The translations under genes and the position numbers were made by a program. Shown piece after piece: positions 8,783 to 17,458 of a stretch of 35,631 nt of DNA (position 1 is its first letter; each line of letters starts with the position of its first letter). Origin of the DNA: Acidobacteriaceae bacterium (lineage in GTDB: Bacteria > Acidobacteriota > Terriglobia > Terriglobales > Acidobacteriaceae); the NCBI GenBank assembly GCA_027452245.1, contig DAIDGW010000066.1, forward strand, positions 1 through 35,631, read 5' to 3'. The notes under the pieces are model-generated. The model saw only the letters and a program-made list of their open reading frames with translations, had not been told where the DNA came from and searched no databases.

Positions 8783-9337
8783 TCATTTTGCGGCCGGTGC
8801 ATAGAAATAGTAATCGGCGGTATAGCTGCTCCTGCTTTCATCTCCCTTGTGACTGGCATCGCAACCATCCGCCGGAGGCTGGCCACCATGGGTGTGCACA
8901 CGCTGAATAGTAGTCACATTCTCAAGCGTGCCCTTGCCGGAATGACTCACGGCCGTAAGGCGCAACCATGGCACAGAATCCGGATCGAGGGAGTTGACGC
9001 TTGCGTCGACTTTTCCCGTCACTTCACTGCTGTCTTTCAGTTTCCAGGACGGGCCGGCGGAGTGCTGTCCAATCACTTTATTGGATCGGCCGTACAGTGG
9101 AGCATCCGGCGCTTTCAGCACCCACGCGAACTTGCCATCGGCGCCTGCCAGACACGTATAAACTTGCGCTCCTTTCGCGTGCGCAAAAAGAATCACGTCT
9201 TGGCCGGACGGAGCTTGAATCGCATCGGGCACGTCTGGCGGGATTTCCTTCGCGGGTGTAGTTTGCGAGTTTTGCGCCACTACCGAGCAACAGGCACAAA
9301 CCAGGCTCATGACTGCAATCACAAGATGATGTTTCAT
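8783..9337 (-). CDS. DUF3455 domain protein, exported
   Basis: 184 residues with a signal peptide (about residues 1-21, MSLVCACCSVVAQ), then a DUF3455 domain over most of the rest: IQAPSGQDVILFAHAKGAQVYTC, APDAPLYG, HSAGPSWKLKDSS, VPWLRLTAVSHSGKGTL and VTTIQRVHTHGGQPPADGCD all fit that family as I know it. The domain's function is unknown. Three cysteines remain after the leader, so a disulfide between Cys in VYTC and DGC is possible. GGGAG precedes the ATG by a few bases. It sits between the FadN-like gene (87 bases upstream) and thiolase (51 bases downstream) on the same strand, an unexpected place for an exported protein. Confidence 0.85.
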   Translation of the reverse strand: MKHHLVIAVMSLVCACCSVVAQNSQTTPAKEIPPDVPDAIQAPSGQDVILFAHAKGAQVYTCLAGADGKFAWVLKAPDAPLYGRSNKVIGQHSAGPSWKLKDSSEVTGKVDASVNSLDPDSVPWLRLTAVSHSGKGTLENVTTIQRVHTHGGQPPADGCDASHKGDESRSSYTADYYFYAPAAK

Positions 9338-9424
9338 CCTAGACTCCCGTTTCGCTGCGTGGTTTATCGGCTTCTATGTTTGATGAGTACAGCGAACTGT
9401 TCGTTCGCCAGCACGAAAAAACAC

Positions 9425-11872
9425 TTAGTTCCGCAGCGTCTTCCCTGTCTTCAGGGTGTACTGAATTCTTTCCTGCGTCTTGCGCTCTCCGCAAAGCGAC
9501 TTGAACGCTTCGCGCTCCAGATCAAGCACGTACTGCTCGCTGATGGGAGCGCCCGAGGTGATGTTTCCGCCGCAGAGCACCTCGGCAATTTTTCCGCCCA
9601 GTTTCAGCTCGTGATCGGTTATGAAGCCGCCCTCGTGCATGAGATGCACGCCCATCTTCAGCGCGGCGAGCAGGTTCTGCCCTGGGGCAGGAATGTCGAG
9701 ACGCGGCACAGGCGGCTCATATCCGGCGCGCACTAGGTCCAATGCGCGCGCCTTGGCGTCCGACAGAACTCGGTCGCGATTCATCGTGATCTGGTCGGCA
9801 TTCGACAAGAATCCGAAGCCGCGGGCTTCATGCGCCGACGTAGCCACTTTCGCGGTGGCGATCGTCTCGAAGGTCTTCTTCATCGCCTCAAGCATCTCCA
9901 CCGAACCGGCAAGCGCCTCGCCACTCGACTTGCCTTGTGAAGCCTTAGCTGTATCGACGGCCCGAAGCAACATCTCCTTGCAGCCTCCACCTCCCGGAAG
10001 CAGGCCGACGCCAACTTCCACCAACCCTGTGTACAGTTCGGCATGAGGCTGGCGAGTTGGGGCGTGCAGCGAAATCTCCGTTCCCCCTCCGAGGCACAGA
10101 CCGAAGGCGCCAACGACGACCGGCTTGGGAGAAAATTTGATCGCCTGCGTCATGCCCTGGAATTGACGGATGGCAAGATCGACGTCATCCCATTCCTCTT
10201 CCTGAACGCTCATGAGCAGAAGCATGAGGTTCGCGCCGACGGAGAAATTCGTCGCGTCATTGGTAACTACGAACGCGTCAAAGTTGTCTCCGGGGCCTCC
10301 CGGCTTGAGCGTCTGTGTAATCAGGGTGATGATGTCGGCCCCCAGCGAATTCATCTTGCTGTGGAACTCGATGCAAGCCACGCCATCTCCCAGATCGACA
10401 AGAGACGCTCCCGAATTCTTCTTCACCACGCCATTGGATTTCTTTGCTACCGTCGCCGACCACACACCGGCAGGAACTTCCACAGCCTTCGATGACGAAC
10501 TCTGTAGGTCCCAATACTTACGACCCGACGGCACTTTGGCGTCATCCACGTACCAGGACTTCTGGCCGGACCCGAGCAATTTCTCCACATTGGCAGCAAT
10601 CGGCCTGCCTTCCTTTTTCATGCGAGCCACACTCGCTTCGACGCCGACTGCGTCCCAAAGTTCGAACGGCCCCATCTCCCAGTTAAAACCAAGCCGCATG
10701 GCTCGATCGATTTCGACGATGGAATTAGAGATTTCTGGAATGCGGTTCGCCGAATACGTCCAAAGATCAGAAAGGGCGGACCATAGGAATTGCTCCCCTT
10801 TGTCGCCTTTTTGCGGACCGCTTCCGTCCATGCCGAGCAGCACGCGCACGCGCGCACCCGTATCCTCAACATTTTTGGCCATGTCGAGTGCGGCAAACCT
10901 GGCCTTCTGACGCGGATGATAGTCCAACGTCTTCCAATTGACGGCCAACCGCTCACTCTCTGCCGCGCCTGCCTGCGCCGGAGCTTTTTTGTAAAATCCT
11001 CCCTTGGTCTTGTCGCCGAGCCACTTGCGTTCCAACATCTGCCGGTAAAACTCAGGCAGCTTGAGATCGCTGCGCTCATCGAGCGGTTCGCCTTTAGCCC
11101 CCTTCATGTTCGCCACGACGTGACCAAGAATGTCGAGGCCGACCAAATCAATTGTCCGGAATGTGGCTGACTTGGGCCAGCCAACGGCCGTTCCTGTCAG
11201 GACATCAACCTCTTCGACGGTGAGATCAAGTTCCTGCATCAGGCGCATCACATTCAGGACGGAGAACGTACCGATGCGATTGGCGATAAAGTTAGGAGTA
11301 TCTTTGGCGCGGACAACCCCTTTCCCGAGGCGCAAGTCGCAAAAATGAGCAACGGATTCGAGCAGTTCCGGATCAGAATCGGGCGTTGGAATCAGTTCCA
11401 GCAATCGCATGTAGCGCGGCGGATTGAAGAAATGCGTTCCGAACCATGCCCGCCGGAAATTTTCTGAAAATCCTTCGGCGATCTTGGCTACCGGCAATCC
11501 ACTCGTGTTGGTGGTGACGATCGTTCCCGGGCGGCAAATGGCTTCGACTTTCTTCAGCAGCGCCCGCTTGATCTCGAGATTTTCCACGACCGCCTCAATC
11601 ACCCAATCGACCTCTGCAATTTTTTTCAGGTCATCTTCGAAATTCCCGATCGTGACGAGGCGAGCCAGGGACGAATCCATGAACGCCGCCGGCTTCGATT
11701 TCTTCGCGGCTTCCAGACCCGCCGCAGCGATTTTGTTGCGCGCCGGCCCATCCGCATCGGGGGGGACGATATCCAGCAAGTAACTGGGCAGCCCGGCATT
11801 GGCAAAATGCGCAGCGATGCGCGAGCCCATCGTACCGGACCCAAGCACGGCGACTTTATGAATGCGCTTCAT
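9425..11872 (-). CDS. fadN: FadN-like 3-hydroxyacyl-CoA dehydrogenase / enoyl-CoA hydratase fusion
   Basis: 815 residues. Domain order is dehydrogenase first, hydratase last, as in Bacillus FadN and opposite to E. coli FadB. The NAD loop GSGTMG is at residues 11-16; the dehydrogenase catalytic pair is His147 (GTHFFNPP) and Glu159. The crotonase half (about 520-720) has the oxyanion segments SVGANL and LCLGGGTE and two glutamates, Glu599 and Glu619, spaced 20 apart as in the catalytic pair of enoyl-CoA hydratase, so both activities should be intact. It converts enoyl-CoA to 3-ketoacyl-CoA, the substrate of the thiolase downstream. The reading frame extends to 11926, but ATG 11872 is preferred: it has AAGGGAG just upstream and begins directly at the nucleotide fold. 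Confidence 0.93.
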   Translation of the reverse strand: MKRIHKVAVLGSGTMGSRIAAHFANAGLPSYLLDIVPPDADGPARNKIAAAGLEAAKKSKPAAFMDSSLARLVTIGNFEDDLKKIAEVDWVIEAVVENLEIKRALLKKVEAICRPGTIVTTNTSGLPVAKIAEGFSENFRRAWFGTHFFNPPRYMRLLELIPTPDSDPELLESVAHFCDLRLGKGVVRAKDTPNFIANRIGTFSVLNVMRLMQELDLTVEEVDVLTGTAVGWPKSATFRTIDLVGLDILGHVVANMKGAKGEPLDERSDLKLPEFYRQMLERKWLGDKTKGGFYKKAPAQAGAAESERLAVNWKTLDYHPRQKARFAALDMAKNVEDTGARVRVLLGMDGSGPQKGDKGEQFLWSALSDLWTYSANRIPEISNSIVEIDRAMRLGFNWEMGPFELWDAVGVEASVARMKKEGRPIAANVEKLLGSGQKSWYVDDAKVPSGRKYWDLQSSSSKAVEVPAGVWSATVAKKSNGVVKKNSGASLVDLGDGVACIEFHSKMNSLGADIITLITQTLKPGGPGDNFDAFVVTNDATNFSVGANLMLLLMSVQEEEWDDVDLAIRQFQGMTQAIKFSPKPVVVGAFGLCLGGGTEISLHAPTRQPHAELYTGLVEVGVGLLPGGGGCKEMLLRAVDTAKASQGKSSGEALAGSVEMLEAMKKTFETIATAKVATSAHEARGFGFLSNADQITMNRDRVLSDAKARALDLVRAGYEPPVPRLDIPAPGQNLLAALKMGVHLMHEGGFITDHELKLGGKIAEVLCGGNITSGAPISEQYVLDLEREAFKSLCGERKTQERIQYTLKTGKTLRN

Positions 11873-11984
11873 GATCGACTCCCTTTGATGGCGGTGGTAG
11901 CGAATCTTTCCTGCATGGATAGACAAAGTATCGACTGCCGGCGAGACTGGAAGTTGAAAGCGGAACCTTCAGCTGAATTCTTGC

Positions 11985-12419
11985 CTAAGGAAGTTTATCT
12001 ATTACCCATTCATGATTGCTAGTCCGGGAAACAAGGATCGACGAGAAATGCCGATGCACCTCCCCTGATCTTTCGTGCACCGTAAACAGCACGACAGGAA
12101 ATTCGTATACACCCGGCTTCAGACGCTCCCCATGGACTACTTCATATGCAGACGCATCGCTGCCGTCAAAAAAGGATTCAATTTCCGATACCGAAGCGTT
12201 TTTCTTTGCGCGTCCGCTGAGCAAGGCCATTCCCGCTTCGCTATCGTGATTGTGCCATGCCTCAAGCAGTCGGTTCGCAGAGTCGAGAGCTGAAGTGTAG
12301 CCAAGATCAGAATGCGTGCTCGCATGCACGGGTTTCGCCGGTGATCGGGTCCCGTCGGAAGGAATCGCTGCTGCGAAAAGGATCAAAAGCAGGTTCGCGC
12401 AAAAATAACGACTCAACAT
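11985..12419 (-). CDS. Small exported protein of unknown function
   Basis: 144 residues, not recognised. An N-terminal hydrophobic stretch (residues 7-20, ANLLLILFAAAIPS) suggests export. The mature part starts with helix-like SANRLLEAWHNHDSEAGMALLSGR and ends with beta-like segments (GVYEFPVVLFTV, FSSILVSRTSNHEWVIDKLP). That order, a helix with a W and then strands ending in 'W-V-I-D-K-L', resembles NTF2-like or DUF4864-like fold proteins, but this is a guess. It lies 75 bases after the Nudix gene on the same strand and 112 bases before fadN. No clear ribosome binding site precedes ATG 12419. Confidence 0.7.
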   Translation of the reverse strand: MLSRYFCANLLLILFAAAIPSDGTRSPAKPVHASTHSDLGYTSALDSANRLLEAWHNHDSEAGMALLSGRAKKNASVSEIESFFDGSDASAYEVVHGERLKPGVYEFPVVLFTVHERSGEVHRHFSSILVSRTSNHEWVIDKLP

Positions 12420-12494
12420 GCTGACATTATCTGCGAACCGGAACGAGCGCTCGCGAAGGAAGTACCTCGGGTGTACCCATCTAGATTCGCGCTT

Positions 12495-13001
12495 TCACTG
12501 TTTGCCCAATTCGGGATGACTCTGCAGATATTCAATGGCGCGCCGTGCGATCTGTTTCTCTCCGCCGTACACCAACGCTTTCGGAGCTTCGTCCAGCTTG
12601 ATCCAGCGCGCCCGCGCCACTTCCACCCGCATCTCGGGAGTGATGCTGTTGATCCGTCCGCCTCCGTAGCGCAACAAGTAGAAGCTGACTATTTTGAAAA
12701 CTCGTTCGCCATCGCCCCAGGAGCGCTGATACACGTACTTGCTGTCTGCGAGTTTGGCCACGAGTTCTCCCGAAACGCCGGTTTCTTCCCTCACCTCTCG
12801 TAACGCGGCCTCCAGCGGCTTCTCGCCGGCATCGACCAACCCCTTGGGCAAGCAGAGAACCGGCTTGCTGGCCACTTTGACGGCTTTTGGACTCTTGGCA
12901 GGATTGGCGGATCTGGGAGCAGGCAGCTCGATCACAGCCGCCCACCACGATCCCCGCTGCCTTCGCACCACCACCCCGCCAGCAGAAATTTCGCGCACCA
13001 T
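12495..13001 (-). CDS. Nudix hydrolase
   Basis: 168 residues. The Nudix box is complete around residues 65-87: GLVDAGEKPLEAALREVREE followed by TGV, fitting G-x5-E-x7-REUxEExGU. The beginning, EISAGGVVVRRQRG, is the usual first strand. After it comes a Lys/Ala-rich insert (ANPAKSPKAVKVASK) that lengthens the loop before the box. Family members hydrolyse nucleoside diphosphates linked to another group; the 'AGGVVV..., KG' style is seen in Ap4A/NTP-type hydrolases, but substrate cannot be called. The C-terminal half has WIKLDEAPKALVYGGEKQIARRAIEYL. Stands alone or ahead of the small exported gene. Confidence 0.9.
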   Translation of the reverse strand: MVREISAGGVVVRRQRGSWWAAVIELPAPRSANPAKSPKAVKVASKPVLCLPKGLVDAGEKPLEAALREVREETGVSGELVAKLADSKYVYQRSWGDGERVFKIVSFYLLRYGGGRINSITPEMRVEVARARWIKLDEAPKALVYGGEKQIARRAIEYLQSHPELGKQ

Positions 13002-13075
13002 ACAGTCCGCAAGTTAGCAGGCTTACACGCTTTAGTCACGCCCGTTAAGGATTTGGCAGTAACCGCCGGTGAAGC

Positions 13076-13171
13076 CCGTCAGTAACGGTATCTGGCACCA
13101 TCGTGCCCTGCAGCCAGAAGGCTGGGCCATGGCATCTTAGTAGATGTGGGCCCGGATTCCGCTTTCCCGGG
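13076..13171 (+). promoter_or_regulatory. Chain of short hairpins upstream of the patatin-like gene
   Basis: Four tightly packed stems follow a weak one (CCGT 13076-13079 with ACGG 13085-13088): GGCAC/GTGCC (13094-13107, loop CATC); CAGCC/GGCTG (13111-13124, loop AGAA); GGGCC/GGCCC enclosing CATCT/AGATG (13124-13153); and CCCGG/CCGGG (13151-13171). The last two share 13151-13153 and so exclude each other. The arrangement resembles a structured leader, a riboswitch-like attenuator or a dispersed palindromic repeat. I recognise no known class. It lies just before the preferred GTG start of the next gene; if the upstream ATG 13103 were used, most of it would be coding. Confidence 0.4.
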
Positions 13172-13180
13172 AATTGTGGG

Positions 13181-14110
13181 GTGAATGTGAAGAAAGTTGG
13201 AAGGCTGCTTCGCTCCGTACAGGCATTCGGACGCGGATTTTCCCGCAGGCTTGAAGTTATTCCTCCGACACCGACTCCTGTGATTGGCCTCGCATTAGGC
13301 GGAGGCTTTGCGCGTGGCATCGCGCACGTTGGAGTACTGCGCGTTCTGGAGGAAGAGCAAATTCCCATCGGCATGATCACCGGCACCAGCGTTGGCGCCT
13401 TGATCGGGGCCCTGTATTGCAGCGGTGTTTCGTGCTCGGAAATGGAGCAGATCGCCAACCAGACTCGATTCACCACCTTTGCCCGCTGGACCCTCTCGCG
13501 CTGCGGATTCGCCACCAACGATCGCATGACAGATTTTCTGCACCGCGTATTGAAGGTCAAAACCTTCGAAGAACTGCGTATTCCCCTCGGAATCGTAGCC
13601 ACCGACTTCAATACCGGCGAAGGAGTCGTTTTCCGGTCAGGTTCCATGATCGATCCTGTGCGTGCCAGCTGCGCCTATCCGGGAATGTTTCTGCCGGTCA
13701 AAATCGGCACTCGGCTTTTCGTGGACGGAATGCTCTCCTATCCCGTTGCCACTCGTCCACTGAGGGAAATGGGCGCCAATCGCGTTCTCGCCATTCATCT
13801 GAAAGGTGGCTGGATGAGCCGCACTGAACCGCGCAATTTGTTTGAAGTCATCGGTCAATCGTTTTCGATCGCGCAGGATGCGATGGCCACATCATGGCGC
13901 CCATCCGCCGATCTTGTGCTCGAGCCTGAGGTCACGGGCTTCGGCTATGATGATTTCAGGCGTTCCAGTGATCTGGTTCGCATTGGAGAACTGGCCATGC
14001 GGGAAGCCATTCCCAAGGTTCGCGCCTGGCTGGAAACGGAAAGCGATACATGCCTGACGGCTACATCCTCGGTATTGAAAGTTCCTGTGATGAAACCGCA
14101 GCAGCCGTAG
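13181..14110 (+). CDS. Patatin-like phospholipase (RssA/YchK-type serine hydrolase)
   Basis: Patatin fold: oxyanion segment GLALGGGFARGIAHVG, nucleophile elbow GTSVGAL (Ser70 counted from 13181) and catalytic DG pair in VDGMLSYP (Asp182). Both halves of the Ser-Asp dyad are present, so it should be an active lipid acyl hydrolase; the exact substrate is unknown. The protein is preceded by a basic N-terminus (KKVGRLLRS, RGFSRRLE) that could touch membranes. Start is uncertain: the frame runs back to ATG 13103, but that extension is hairpin-rich and low in protein character, so GTG 13181 or GTG 13187 is preferred (about 309 residues). The end overlaps tsaD by 61 bases in another frame, so the two are translationally close. 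Confidence 0.87.
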   Translation: MNVKKVGRLLRSVQAFGRGFSRRLEVIPPTPTPVIGLALGGGFARGIAHVGVLRVLEEEQIPIGMITGTSVGALIGALYCSGVSCSEMEQIANQTRFTTFARWTLSRCGFATNDRMTDFLHRVLKVKTFEELRIPLGIVATDFNTGEGVVFRSGSMIDPVRASCAYPGMFLPVKIGTRLFVDGMLSYPVATRPLREMGANRVLAIHLKGGWMSRTEPRNLFEVIGQSFSIAQDAMATSWRPSADLVLEPEVTGFGYDDFRRSSDLVRIGELAMREAIPKVRAWLETESDTCLTATSSVLKVPVMKPQQP

Positions 14111-15213
14111 TACGTTCCGGCGAGCAACTCATTTCCAACGTAGTTGCCTCGCAGTTTGCCACCCATCAGCCCTATGGCGGAGTGGTTCCCGAACTCGCCT
14201 CGCGCGAGCATCTGCGGGCCATTGTCCCAGTTGTTCGGCAGGCCATGGCTTCAGCCAATTGCTCCTTCGATGCCGTGGATGCGATCGCCGTCACGCAAGG
14301 GCCCGGCTTAGCCGGCTCCCTGCTGGTCGGCATCAGCTATGCCAAGGCTTTAGCATTTGCGCTGGAAAAGCCGCTGATCGCGGTGAACCATCTTGAAGGG
14401 CATATTCACGCCGTCCTTCTGGAAGAACGCCAGAAAGGTAATCACGAACTGCAGTTCCCGGTTCTCGCCTTGGTCGTCTCCGGCGGGCACACGCACCTGT
14501 ATCGGGCCGAGCAAAAAGGCCTGAGCTGGACTTATTCCAACATCGGGCATACGCGCGACGATGCCGCAGGCGAGGCATTCGACAAAGTTGCCAAACTCCT
14601 GGGTCTGGGATATCCGGGCGGCCCGGTGATCGATCGGCTCTCCACCCACGGCAATCCAGAAGCCGTGAAATTCACCTCTGCGCAAATCAAGCATCGCGAT
14701 CGCCGAGAACAAACTGACGGCCACGGAATCGAAGACGCAAATTCCGATCAGCCTCGATTCGATTTCTCCTATAGCGGCATCAAGACGGCCGTTCTGCGCT
14801 TTGTCGAGGCGCACAACATGCAACCTGCCATTGAGGAGCGGCGCCGCAATCTGGCGAAGATTCCCAAGCCCAAACTGGAAGACTATCTCGCCAATTGCGA
14901 TCGCGAGACACTCGATCTGGTCGCCTCATTCCAGCGCGCCATGATCACAGACCTCGTGGGAAGAACGCTGGCTGCAGCGCAGGCTTATGAAGTGGCAACC
15001 CTGCTCGTCACCGGAGGAGTCGCTGCCAATAACGAATTGCGGCAAACGTTCGAACGCCGCGCGGCTATCGAAGGCGTGCCGGTATTTTTCCCCTCGCGGC
15101 CGCTATCGACCGACAATGCTGCGATGATCGCCGCTGCTGCCTATCCGAAATTTCTGGCAAAACAATTTGCCCCGATGGATTTTTCCGCTGAGGCGGGAAT
15201 GGCTTTGCGGTAG
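14050..15213 (+). CDS. tsaD: tRNA N6-adenosine threonylcarbamoyltransferase TsaD
   Basis: 387 residues, cytosolic. TsaD with TsaB and TsaE transfers the threonylcarbamoyl group to A37 of ANN-decoding tRNAs (t6A). N-terminus LGIESSCDETAAAVV is diagnostic; the metal-binding HxxxH is His114-His118 in HLEGHIH; ATP-binding stretches VVSGGHTHLY and GGVAANNELR follow, and LSTDNAAMIA holds the conserved Asp near the end. An insert around residues 218-238 (HRDRREQTDGHGIED) precedes the FDFSYSGIKTA motif and is longer than in E. coli. ATG 14050 lies inside the patatin-like gene. TsaB and TsaE are not in this window. Confidence 0.96.
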   Translation: MPDGYILGIESSCDETAAAVVRSGEQLISNVVASQFATHQPYGGVVPELASREHLRAIVPVVRQAMASANCSFDAVDAIAVTQGPGLAGSLLVGISYAKALAFALEKPLIAVNHLEGHIHAVLLEERQKGNHELQFPVLALVVSGGHTHLYRAEQKGLSWTYSNIGHTRDDAAGEAFDKVAKLLGLGYPGGPVIDRLSTHGNPEAVKFTSAQIKHRDRREQTDGHGIEDANSDQPRFDFSYSGIKTAVLRFVEAHNMQPAIEERRRNLAKIPKPKLEDYLANCDRETLDLVASFQRAMITDLVGRTLAAAQAYEVATLLVTGGVAANNELRQTFERRAAIEGVPVFFPSRPLSTDNAAMIAAAAYPKFLAKQFAPMDFSAEAGMALR

Positions 15214-15232
15214 GTCATGCCTGCCTGGGGAG

Positions 15233-15619
15233 TTAGGCTCTTGCACCCTGCCTTTGAACGGGTCGGCGAGAAAGCGTCTCCAGCGCCTTCTCCAATTGGC
15301 CTTGCACATCGATATCTTTGTAGATCGTAAAGTCCGCCCCGGCCTGTATTCGTTCATTACCCTGCCGCCCGGCAACAACGATGACCGGAACGCCAGCCAA
15401 ACCGGAATCGGCTTTCAATTTCTCGATGAACTCCGGACCCGCCATCTTGGGCATTTGCAGATCGGTCACAATCAGTTCCGGCCGGACTTTTTTCAGCAAC
15501 TCTAGCGCTTCCAACCCGTTAGTCGCAGACTCCACCCGGTACCCGCGCTCCTCCAGGAAGCAGGTCACGGTGTAGCGAATCAGCATGGAATCATCGACAA
15601 CCAGCGCAACGGGGATCAT
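15233..15619 (-). CDS. Single-domain response regulator (CheY-like receiver)
   Basis: 128 residues, a receiver domain with no output domain. Acidic pair Asp9-Asp10 (LVVDDS), phosphoacceptor Asp53 (IVTDLQMP) and conserved Lys101 (IYKDID) are present. The usual Thr/Ser at the end of strand 4 is Ala83 (VIVVAG), and Lys101 is followed by Asp instead of Pro, so signalling behaviour may differ from CheY. The tail (LETLSRRPVQRQGARA) is basic. It is likely phosphorylated by an unlinked kinase; the hybrid kinase at 25037 is far away. Convergent with tsaD, 19 bases apart. Confidence 0.9.
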   Translation of the reverse strand: MIPVALVVDDSMLIRYTVTCFLEERGYRVESATNGLEALELLKKVRPELIVTDLQMPKMAGPEFIEKLKADSGLAGVPVIVVAGRQGNERIQAGADFTIYKDIDVQGQLEKALETLSRRPVQRQGARA

Positions 15620-15721
15620 GGATGGCAGCGCACTATGCGCTTACTTGGCACGGTACCATGAGCGTGAGACACCCTCAACGCGCAAGAGTGAAGGACGATT
15701 ACCTTTGTCACCGCAGGCTGC

Positions 15722-15913
15722 TCAAACTTCGCCGTCGCGCGTGCGCTCTTCGATGTTCATGTCTTTGAATTCGCTGGACTCGAAGATCTCGCCGCATTCT
15801 TTGCATTCCACGAACTCGGCGTCTTCGTCGCGGCTTACGATCTGCACACGAAGGTGCTTGCACGGTTGCTGCTGATTCTGGGGGGCAGGTGTCACAGGCG
15901 GCTTTGGGGTCAT
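15722..15913 (-). CDS. Small zinc-binding-type protein (CxH...CxxC)
   Basis: About 63 residues from ATG 15913 (a TTG at 15934 would add seven). After a Pro/Gln-rich start (PKPPVTPAPQNQQQP) come Cys18-x-His20 and Cys37-x2-Cys40 (VECKECGEIF), a plausible four-ligand zinc site, then an acidic tail (EERTRDGE). No family recognised; it looks like a short zinc ribbon. The ligand spacing and the aliphatic 'FVEC' strand argue that it is a real gene rather than chance. It is 102 bases upstream of the single-domain response regulator on the same strand. Confidence 0.65.
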   Translation of the reverse strand: MTPKPPVTPAPQNQQQPCKHLRVQIVSRDEDAEFVECKECGEIFESSEFKDMNIEERTRDGEV

Positions 15914-16183
15914 AATCCGGAAGCGTGGCCTCAAAACTAGAAGCAGCGGCTATTATGCCGGACTTTGCGGGTATTTTAGAACGCTCGATTAACTTGTCAA
16001 GTCCTCCATCGCGGATGATGCGCTATTTCCCTATAAAGCAGCCGCTCACGGTTTCTTGAGAAACGGGCCAATCCGGAGCCCAATTTGCGGTCTGCCACCC
16101 GGTGTCCGATAAAATAGGTGAGATTTGAATTTTGATGGATTCCAACACGGGTTCCACCCCCGCGAGTGGATCAGAAGCTAAGA

Positions 16184-17401
16184 ATGATTACAAAATCGAC
16201 AACCCTACCGACCGAGCCTGCCGCCATCGACGCGCCTTCCACCCCGAAGCTCCCGATCTACCTGGATAATCACGCCACCACCCCCATGGATCCACGAGTA
16301 CTCGGGGAGATGCTTCCCTATTTTGGTGAAAAATTCGGCAATGCCGCCAGCCATAGCCACTCCTTCGGCTGGGCGGCCGATCAGGCGGTGGAGACTGCCC
16401 GGCAACAAATTGCCAAATTGATCGGGGCCAACCCCGGAGAGATCATCTTCACCTCCGGCGCGACCGAAAGTGACAACCTCGCCATCAAGGGCGTTGCCGA
16501 AAGCTGCCGCTCCAAGGGCAATCATCTGATTACGGTCACAACCGAACACAAGGCCGTGCTCGACTCCTGTGAGCGCCTCGAGAGCCAGGGATTCCGTGTT
16601 ACTTATCTTTCGGTGCAAAAAGATGGACTCATCTGTCTCGAGGACCTGAAACACGCCATCGATCCCGGCACGATCCTAGTCACGATCATGGCTGCCAACA
16701 ACGAGATTGGCGTGATTCAGCCCATCGAGGAGATCGGAGCGATTTGTCGCGACCGTGGAGTGATCTTTCATTCCGATGCGACGCAAGCCGTGGGGAAAAT
16801 TCCTATCGACGTTCGCAGGCAAAATATCGATCTGCTCTCGATTTCCGGGCACAAAATGTACGGTCCCAAGGGGATCGGGGCCTTGTACGTTCGCAAAGAT
16901 CCGAAGCTGCACATCCCGGCAATGATCGACGGTGGCGGCCATGAACACGGCATGCGCTCGGGAACGCTAAACGTGCCCGGAATTGTCGGACTGGGCAAAG
17001 CGTGCGCGATTGCGCAAGAAGAGATGGCGCAGGAATCGCAACGCATTAAAGCTCTCCGCGAGCGGCTGCGCAATTCACTCACCAGCGCACTCAGCAATAC
17101 CTATATCAATGGCTCGCTCGAGCATCGGCTCGCGGGAAATCTGAACGTCAGCTTTGCCGGAACCGACGGGGAGTCCCTCATGCTCAGCGTCAACGAGGTT
17201 GCCGTTTCCAGCGGTTCGGCTTGCAGTTCCGCAGGAACCGATTCCTCTCATGTCCTGAAAGCAATTGGCCTTTCCGACGAACTGGCGCGCAGTTCTATCC
17301 GCTTCGGCCTGGGACGATTCACAACGGAAGCAGAAGTGGATTATGTCGCCAACCGCATGATCGAGGCGGTCCAGAGCCTGCGCGAACTCTCCCCGATGTA
17401 A
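16184..17401 (+). CDS. iscS: Cysteine desulfurase (IscS/NifS family)
   Basis: About 405 residues from ATG 16184 (GTG 16166 would add six). Converts L-cysteine to alanine and an enzyme-bound persulfide for Fe-S cluster or tRNA thiolation. It starts with [15 protein letters not shown]; the PLP lysine is Lys224 in [15 protein letters not shown]; the persulfide cysteine is Cys347 in [21 protein letters not shown], a long flexible loop as in group I enzymes (IscS/NifS). The first ~18 residues (Thr/Pro/Ala-rich) are an extension before the family start. No IscU, IscR or MnmA is adjacent, so its partner is unknown. Upstream, 15935-16183 has no gene; TAAAAT at 16110-16115 could be a -10 element, but no good -35 is seen at the right distance. 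Confidence 0.93.
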   Translation: MITKSTTLPTEPAAIDAPSTPKLPIYLDNHATTPMDPRVLGEMLPYFGEKFGNAASHSHSFGWAADQAVETARQQIAKLIGANPGEIIFTSGATESDNLAIKGVAESCRSKGNHLITVTTEHKAVLDSCERLESQGFRVTYLSVQKDGLICLEDLKHAIDPGTILVTIMAANNEIGVIQPIEEIGAICRDRGVIFHSDATQAVGKIPIDVRRQNIDLLSISGHKMYGPKGIGALYVRKDPKLHIPAMIDGGGHEHGMRSGTLNVPGIVGLGKACAIAQEEMAQESQRIKALRERLRNSLTSALSNTYINGSLEHRLAGNLNVSFAGTDGESLMLSVNEVAVSSGSACSSAGTDSSHVLKAIGLSDELARSSIRFGLGRFTTEAEVDYVANRMIEAVQSLRELSPM

Positions 17402-17458
17402 ACGCCATTCGATGATCCAAGACCGTGCCAGGACCGAAAACAAGCCATTTGTCGGAAT

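Noticed and set aside
13045-13647. Minus-strand ORF opposite the patatin-like gene
   Set aside because: Overlaps a certain gene and the hairpin chain; no motif.
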